From: Rutstroemia sp. NJR-2017a BVV2
Lineage: Eukaryota > Ascomycota > Leotiomycetes > Helotiales > Rutstroemiaceae
Direction: 5' to 3'
Assembly: GCA_002946415.1 (NCBI GenBank)
Contig: NJPS01000024.1
Coordinates: 358,718-422,717 of the forward strand
DNA: 64,000 nt
In this document: one piece after another, positions 56,461 through 64,000 of the stretch
How the letters are laid out: each line of letters opens with the position of its first letter
Numbering within the stretch: the first letter of the stretch is position 1
Program-made: the position numbers and the translations under genes
Notes under the pieces: generated by a model
What the model saw: only the letters and a program-made list of their open reading frames with translations
The model's database searches: none
Told to the model about the DNA's origin: nothing

Positions 56461-59400
56461 ATGCAGGCTGATAGTGCTGACTCTTTAACGCGTATTCGGG
56501 TTGTTCGCCAAGAGACTACCATGAGGCTTCGCCTCCAACAAACTAGGGGACAACGCCTTGAACAGTTCAACCTGAAGGCTAGAATTGGCGAGTCAGTCAA
56601 GTGGCTCTTGTCCTCAGCTGATAATGGCATCATAATGCTGATTGGACCTCTTGGACCAGTAAATCTCCTATTTATCTGGGGCTTCCTCTTCTTCATGGCG
56701 TCAGGTCTAGCGCTTGCAATGTCTCTGTGTTCAAGCAGTCCATATGCGAAGGCTCAGAATTACTCACTCCTGTCTCCATCACCTAGCGCCCGATTGGTCC
56801 CTGAGTGGAGACGATCCGAGAGTTTAGCAGTCCCATCTTATCTTCCTGAGAGTGTTTTCCCGCTCACATTGAGTTTGGAGACGGAGACTCTGGGTATCAG
56901 ATCTCGTCCTCTTCGGCCGTCTCATACATCACGAATATCCACGCAATCAAATCCCAAATCATTGAAATCAATGAAATCTCCGCCCTCAAGGTGTACTTCT
57001 AATACAGAACCATGTGTTGTCTGTGGTAGCACTGAAGCAAAGACATTCACTTGTATTCAGTGCAACAACGACACATTCTGTGGATATTGCTGGAGCAAAG
57101 AACGATCACATCGACCTGGAGCTGTAGGGTTTGACGGAAAACCGCATGAAAAAACAGAAAAACGGGTTGTTGATCGCCTTCGAAAGATTTTAGAGCCTAA
57201 GCGGACACCGGCCGAACAGCAAGAGCAGCAGAAGAGCGATGAAGATACTACGTGGTTTGGAATCGCACGAGATTCCGCCAACATGCCCATGTTCCAAGAC
57301 TATGGCCGATATGCGAAGATTATGGCGCAGAGTAGAACAAGCGGCATCAAAGTCAGATACCCACAACTAGTATCTTTCATTGGTCAGACAGGTAAGAGCT
57401 GGCTTTTATTTACCTACACATCATTGACTGAGCATTAGCTCAACTGTCATCTGTTTATCCCAACCCTCCTTCTAGATGAACTCTTTGGCCCTCTCCTGGT
57501 GACTAGGACTATTGTTTAGACGTTTTCTACTCGTTGAAATAGACGCAGTGAACTTACTCTGACTAATTTGATCTCTAGGAGCTGGCAAAAGCACACTTGT
57601 GAAGATGTTGATCGAGCATCAAGATCGCGTTGCAGACGAATTCTCTGACACAATCACACAATTTCCTAGTCCCGTAACAGGTTCAATCAACGATAACATC
57701 CCTACTTCAGGAGACGTTCATCTTTACTCCGATCCCATAACTCATAATTCCAGTCAGCCCATGCTTTATGCTGACTGCGAAGGACTCAATGGTGGCGAAA
57801 ATGTACCTAGAGGGGCAAGATGCAAAGTCCGCGACGAGGCTGCCCCACCTGCTGCTCGATCTCAGAGCTCGAATAACGACCAGAATTTCCGCAAGAAGCT
57901 TCAGAAAGTGGCTCATAGCTCGCAACGTGATCTAGCTTGGGCTGTCAATCCTGAAACTCGAAAACGTGAATATGCGGTGACGCAGTTGTATCCTCGACTT
58001 CTTTATACATTTTCGGACGTCGTCGTATTCGTTCTTCGAAATCCAAAGTAAGCAATCAATCTGTCCGTTCGTTGAAGCTGGGCAGGGCGCTTCTAATTAT
58101 TGAATAGGGTATTTGAGTCAACCGTGCTGGAAAAGCTCCTAGATTGGGCGGTCGCATCTACTGAGAAATCGCTCAATCAGCCAACACTACCGCATGTCAT
58201 CATTGCGCTCAATGCCACAGACATAAATATCGACGAGAAGCAATGGGATAAAGAAGAAGCTACAAGAATACTCATGTCAGATATTGAAGGTGCAATAAAT
58301 CGCATACCTAAATTCAGGGAATATGCGTGGATTTGGCAACAGAAAGGCAAGCGTATACATACAACGAAGGACCTCTTGGAATGTTACTACTCATCGGTGA
58401 CTGTAGTCAGAGTTCCTACCCATGGGCGATATATGCTCATGAACGAGCAAATCGGTAAGCTCGATGAAACCATCCGAACTTGTTGCAAAATGGCCTTTTG
58501 GAGTAAGAAAAGAGTCAACATGCTTGCGAGCGCGGAAAAGTTGGAGGTCTATCTACAGTCAGCCTACGATCATTTCTCACAGGACCTCAATCTACCATTC
58601 GATCTCATCAAAGAGGCCGTTAAAAACAATCCAATACCCAGAGACTTTGGTGGAAATATTTTAAAACTAGCTATTGCCATCAGAGACTACGGATACTTTT
58701 CTAGTGGGCCGGAGATGTTCCAACACCTGAGCAGCATGGTCGCGTCATGTGTGATGCTTGATTCTGCAAGACGTAATTTTCTGGGTAGGTATCCTTAACT
58801 TGATGATATGTAGCAGTAGTGGAGGCTAATTTATCATTTAGGTTCAAGAGTACATTTATTCGAAGATAACTATGAGCAAATGTGTTACGAAGCCCTCGAA
58901 AGTTTTCGCAACACCTTCTGGCCGTGCAATTTCAGTAGCAAGCGATACGGAAGATGCAAAAATGTCAAGTCAGGACACAATCCCAAAGGGCACCAGAACA
59001 GTGCAGGCAAAATTATTGCCGCCGGGCAATATCAATCTGATTTTCCGACCGACTATGAAGACACCTGGCTCGATGCTATCCGCGCCAACATCGCGCAAAT
59101 TGAACAACAAGTTCATGCCAACTCTTTCCATCAACCAATTACTGGACAGGAACCAGCCTGGAATGCGCATGAAGGGGTCATGAACAGTTTTTATCAAAAC
59201 TTTGACAGCGTATCCAAGGTCGTCAGCCACACGACGTGCCTTTCATGTCTAGGTATTCTCCCAGAACATTCTCTTCCTTGCGGACACGTATTATGCACCC
59301 CTTGTGTTGAAGCTTTCGGTAGGCCTGTGCATAAGACATTAATTGAGCTCAGCTACTGCCCAATGCATAAATCTGACAAATGGGATGAACCTTGGCACAT

Positions 59401-61691
59401 CAAGATGAAGCCAGTACATGCAGGTGTTCGTGTCTTGAGTCTCGACGGGTATGTGGAGCAACTGCCCATTCCATTCCTTCTAGATCCTAGCAAACCGCTA
59501 CTGCAGAGTCACGAAACAAAAAGTTTTAAACTCATTCTCATTCTATAACTAATAATTACCAGTGGAGGAATTCGAGGCATTGTGGAGTTGGAAACTCTTC
59601 AGGCGATCGAGACTGCGCTAGGTGGCGATTTGCGCATCCAAGCTTTCTTTGATATCATCGTTGGAACAAGGTGCGCTGATTGACTCATTAAGGTAACCTG
59701 CGTGTGCTAATTTTCCAAGTACTGGCGGTATCATCGCATTAGGATTAGGTGTGCAGAACTGGTCCGTTGGCCACTGCATCTCTAAATTCACGGACTTGTG
59801 TAAGGATGCATTCACACCAAGAATGCTGAAGAATGTTCCGGTACTTGGAACTCTCGAAATGGTCAACCATAAAAGTATGTATAAAACTAAGCAATTCGAA
59901 AAGTGTTTGCAAGAATCCTTTGGAGATCGACCTTTATTTGGAGGGGACAACAATCAAAAAGGTTATATGGTCAAAGTAGCAGTTACTTCTACGACTTCTA
60001 TACAACAGTACCCAGTTATTTTGACGAACTACAATCGCCCCGATACACAAGAATGTGGTACGCTGGTTAATACTATGAAAAGAACGGCCATACTGACGAC
60101 CCAACAGGAACATACAAATTTGAAAGGTTTGATAAGCCATCGCTGGAGATGAAACTATGGGAAGCGTAAGCCCATGTCTTCATAATAAACACTTGGGCAG
60201 ACTTCTGACAATATTAGCGCACGAGCAACCTCGGCGGCACCTCCATACTTCAAAACTTTCATCAAGAATGAAACCAAAAGCGGATACCTCGACGGCGCAC
60301 TCTACCACAACAATCCAGTTTTTGTTGCACACCATGAGCGTAAAGCAATCTGGCATGACGTGTGCCAGCAGCCCCCGGATTTGTTTCTATCTATAGGTAC
60401 TGGACATGATGGGCCTATCCATAAAGCTATACAGAAAAAGTCCTTCTTCAGAACCCCTTTCAGCAGAACACCTGTGGATATGGGCATGCCACCGGCGCCT
60501 GAGGTTCCACTGCGTTTTCCGAATAAGTTTAGCACTTTCGCTGGTCAAATGTGGAGTACTGTGAGCAGCAGATTTGATAATATACTGAACTGCGATAATA
60601 TTTGGAATAGTTTTCGGGTAGAAGCAATTAGCTCCGGATATCATCGCCGTCGTCATATCAGAATCAACCCAGATCTGGGGATGAAGGTTCCATCTCTTGA
60701 TGATGTTGAGCAACTGACTAAAGTCCAACTGAATGCAAAAAGATCCCTAAATCACGGTTCAACACACGCCCAGGTTGTCGAAGTAGCGCATAGATTGATC
60801 GCCAGCACTTTTTACTTTGAAAAAGTCGAAGAGTCAACGAGAGAAAACAAGTCCGATTTTAAATGCGAAGGTATGTAATAAAATGCCACTCGCAAAACCA
60901 TCCTAATTTGCCTAGGAACTATCTGCTGCCGTTTCATAGGCGGGAGCGTTGAACTCAAGGCCCTAGGTCGAATACTCATGGAATTTATCAAGGGAGATTT
61001 CGAGCCGCATTTCGTGGTCAAAGAGGATCACAAGATCGAGACAATGCAAAAGGTGCCAATATCAGAACAATCCATCAACAACATGATGAGACGAGGTGTT
61101 TTCCACGGTGATCGGATCCAAATCACGGTCTCAAAACAATTTGCTTCTACAACCATATCGTTGTGTCTCCGCGAGGCCGCATATACCCAAGCGATGGATT
61201 CCTACTTACCGATAAGTGGCTTCCCACGCAAATTAATGATGGAAGACATTCCTCGCCGTAAGCAAACCTTCTTTCTTCTCCCTCCTAGCCATGTCTCATC
61301 AAAAATTCCGTGCACTAATCAGTAGTCACTGACGCTTGCAGCTTCGGAATCTCTCACGCGCATCCCTGTCGTCCGTAGCAGCGGTTCTTTCACACGACGT
61401 ACGAATCGTCGGCGCCGGCAAATCATCAGTCGGAGCAGCAATGGAGGAAGCAACTCTCCAGAAGGTGAAACTTCTTCTTCTGTTCACTTGCGCAGAGTCA
61501 AGTCGCAATCGAATTTTAGGGGTGAGTCTGGGACGGGACTCGGCACGAGAACAACCGTTCCCGACTGTGCAGACGATGTTACGACATGGGTGGAGAGGAG
61601 GAGGAATTCGATGGAGACCATCATGACAACAGGAGCTGGCGTGTTTGAGTTGGCGGACACGAGTATGTTGGATGCTGGTGGTAGACTATAG
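56461..61691 (+). CDS. B-box / P-loop / RING-like / patatin phospholipase multidomain protein
   Basis: Ten exons (56461-57391, 57579-58047, 58108-58784, 58842-59448, 59563-59670, 59720-60057, 60108-60165, 60218-60870, 60916-61257, 61342-61691) total 4533 nt, 1510 residues. Order: a hydrophobic segment (VNLLFIWGFLFFMASGLALA, about 68-90); a B-box-like zinc finger (CVVCGS, CIQCNNDTFCGYC then two His, about 185-226); Walker A FIGQTGAGKST (about 305) opening a GTPase-like domain; a second Cys/His cluster CLSCLGILPEHSLPCGHVLC (about 825); and a patatin domain with LDGGGIRGI (about 895), nucleophile GTSTGG (about 930) and DGALYHNNP (about 1087). The patatin Ser-Asp dyad is complete, so lipid hydrolysis is likely. 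The C-terminus is Ser/Arg-rich and disordered. The layout suggests a sensor-switch coupled to membrane-lipid damage (inference). Confidence 0.85.
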
Positions 61692-61924
61692 TAGTAATTC
61701 TAGAAGCACAGTTCACGATTCGATGAATGGTGGGAGAGCGGCTCCGCCAGGAAGAATGTCTAGGGCCGGTTTATTGCGAATACTATGTATATTACGCTCC
61801 CTCCCCTCTTTTTTTCTATTCGTCGCCTTTAAAATAGTTATACAACTGAGCAACTACCTTACGAGCATATAAATCGCATTGATTAATACACAAAAATATT
61901 CACCATCCATCAGGTATTCCCACC

Positions 61925-63780
61925 CTATCTACGATTAAGTCTCGCATTCCCTACCCAGTACAACTCCAGCCCCGTCAAACCACTCAGGTCCAAAGTATTT
62001 GCATTCTCAATCTTCACTGTCCACTGTGCAAACGCAGTCGAATCCACTTAGTCCGAACTACGAATAATACTATCAAAAGTGTACGGTTGTTGCACTGTCC
62101 CGTCCCTCGCTACCAAGTACTTAAATGTTCGTTCTAGCGGTTTCATCGTATATCCGTATACAACGTTGTCTTGTACATCATTGTAGATTCCGGACGTGGA
62201 GATCGTGAGCAGAACTGGGGCTTTTAAGGTAACCGGGGAGAAGGATGCAGGCAGAGGTTTGGCGCCGAGGAGAAAAGCCCGCATGCCGAAGACACGAAAG
62301 CGTGATCCGTAGACGAATGGCCCGGAAACAGGAGGTAGCATAGAACGTGAGACGGTTGAAGTGAGAGATGAAGAGGTCGAGGTGGCGGTGATGGAAGGCG
62401 AGAAAGTTATGGTGACGGAATGAGAACTAGATTTTAGAGCGGTTACGACGCTGGTGGGATAATCAAGTGGCGCTATAGGGAATGATGCAAGGAGAAGTCA
62501 GTGAGTGAGTGTTGGTTTAAGTATTGTTTGGTTGTGGATTGTCTGACAAATTAATTGATTTAACTTACCTCGAGAGTTTGAATACTAAGACTGAAAGCTG
62601 AACGTGACAGAAATGACAAAGTCAGTTTGGGATGTCCCAGTTTCAGCCGGAGCATACTTACGTGTAAAATCGCTCGAATAATTCTCATTACACAAAGTAA
62701 CTTTCTACAAAATCGTTCGCGAGTCCTGCTGATACTGAAGCGCATTTTTCAAGGGATCCAGAACAATGGAACTATCGCTTAACGTGTAGTATTTGTATGC
62801 CCATACAGCATCTCTTGTGTAAGTCGTGACGCTGTTGCGAAGCATAAATACCTGGTCGTAGAAGTAGCCTTGAGCCTCGAGGGCCACTTCCTGCTCTCCC
62901 GGTAACCATCATATGGCTGCTGGAGACGCGACTTATTCGCTTTTTTTGCGCGTAATTGAAGCCGGAGTTGGATATATTCCTGGCCTGCACACGATAGAGT
63001 CAGAAATCATCCCTGTCACACTTATACCAACCGCTTGACTAGAAACAATGCTCACCAAGCTTGACAGCTTGCGCTCTTGCCTGAACAAGAAGCCTTCTGT
63101 CGATAGAATGGCGCCTCAACTCTAACCGGTACGCTTCTGCCCCTCCAATACTTTGCTGAACCGCATAAGCCATCTGCGTATCACTCTGTAGTATCCAGTC
63201 ATCCCAAGCAGCCAAGCCATAAACTGCAGCAAGATCCACGTTACTCTGATTGTCATCAGAGACATCACCCCCTGCGGTCGTCACATCACATTTTGGCGCG
63301 TCTGTTGCGCTATCGAGTTTATTCTAGATGTCATTCAAAGCCGTACTGGTGCTTTCGTATAGTTTTAAGACAGCTTCTGTGCCGCCTTTAATGGCCTTGA
63401 TGGTATCAGATTTGAGAAAGAAGCCCGCTACGTTGGTTGCTTTCGTAGCAACGTTCACGGCTGAAGCTGCAGCTGCTGCTCCGGCAGGATCTCCGGCTGC
63501 TATCTCGCCAATCGCCATTGCGAATCCTAGTTAAGAAGACGTAAAGTTCAGTGTAAGCTCGGAAGAATCAATTGTTTGGGACTAAGAAATAACATATGGA
63601 AAATGAAACATCAGAACGCCAAAATGTACGTACCAACCAAAGCTTGAAGAACGTTGACAATCGTTTGAATGATTTGATCTATCTACCATATTTCAATCCC
63701 GACCTTGAATTGAGACTGTTTTTCCTGAAGCACTATCTGATGACTTCTCAGTGTAACTTCTGCACTGTTCACGATTAGGC
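61925..63780 (-). pseudogene. Decayed gene for a large helical fungal protein of unknown function
   Basis: Minus-strand coding remnants run in one consistent order from about 63780 to a natural stop at 61925. Four in-frame stops interrupt it, at 63683-63685, 63324-63326, 62705-62707 and 62048-62050, each TAG or TAA and each with coding-like sequence continuing in frame beyond. A probable 1-nt deletion lies near 62899-62911, where the reading frame switches. Introns are recognisable, e.g. donor near 63610 and acceptor near 63528. The N-terminal part is helical (IVNVLQALVG, AIGEIAAGDPAGAAAAAS); the C-terminus is beta-like (VFGMRAFLLGAKPLPA) and ends with DLSGLTGLELYWVGNARL. The 5' end is missing and abuts the repeat at 63783. 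Family function is unknown to me. Confidence 0.72.
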
Positions 63781-63782
63781 TG

Positions 63783-64000
63783 CGAACCTACCCACCGGGT
63801 GGGTTGGGTACCCGCCGGGTTGGGGCACCCATGGGTGGGTTATAGGGGCTGATTTGTACCCATTGGGTGGGTTGGGGCGGGTAACCCAACCCATTTAGCT
63901 GTCACGGGCCCATTTAGGGTACGTGCCACCCCAGATTGGGTAGGCGGGCAGTTGGAAAACCCACCCATGGGTACCCGTGGGTGGGTTGGAGATGGCAATT
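63783..64000. repeat. GGGTGGG/GGGTACCC-rich repeat reaching window edge
   Basis: At least 200 bp built from GGGTGGGTTGGG, GGGTACCC, CCCACCCATGGGTACCC and complements. Both orientations occur, so it is partly self-complementary. It is strikingly G/C-rich compared with the flanking AT-rich DNA and contains several GGTACC palindromes. It sits directly upstream of the decayed gene. It may be a transposon terminus or subterminal repeat; the other end is outside the window. Confidence 0.65.

Overview
The window looks like nuclear DNA of a filamentous ascomycete (Pezizomycotina). The evidence is short GT-AG introns of about 45-70 nt, CT-rich promoters, a HET-domain NLR gene, a fungal-type patatin protein, a Sip1/raffinose-synthase-type GH36 enzyme and a GPI-anchored Ser/Thr-rich protein. 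Several families fit Leotiomycetes, but that placement is inference. Exon models were built by eye from splice signals. Where total coding length is an exact multiple of three (TAH18, GH36, DAG-kinase-like, GT31, NLR, CorA-like, TauD-like, patatin), I take that as support.

Left part (1-9.6 kb) is mostly housekeeping. It holds the 5' part of an RRM/RGG RNA-binding protein (minus), a TAH18-type diflavin reductase (plus), a GH36 protein (minus) and a GNAT acetyltransferase (minus).

10-27 kb is an accessory, gene-poor, locally AT-rich block. It carries five orphan genes in one orientation. At least three of them, probably four, are paralogues sharing a roughly 50-residue core ending in W-x(4-5)-[LI]-x2-A-[QE]-K-Y then F-G-x2-D-x-S. 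I do not recognise this family. Next comes a HET/P-loop/TPR NLR gene with five near-identical 126-bp TPR repeats, then decayed repeats and a small F-box gene. The block may be an allorecognition or conflict locus (inference).

28-55 kb returns to ordinary genes: a GPI-anchored protein, a WLP/HPV-like fungal unknown, a DAG/sphingosine-kinase-like protein, a GT31-like glycosyltransferase, a glycine-zipper disordered protein, a DHDPS-family aldolase divergent from an amino-acid permease, a large CorA-like membrane protein and a TauD/2,4-D-type dioxygenase.

56.4-64 kb is accessory again. A 1510-residue, 10-exon gene combines a B-box-like zinc finger, a P-loop, a RING-like Cys/His cluster and a complete patatin phospholipase domain. 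It is followed by a clearly dead gene (four in-frame stops plus a probable frameshift) whose 5' side abuts a GGGTGGG/GGGTACCC-rich repeat reaching the window edge. No tRNA, rRNA, CRISPR array or complete transposon was seen.
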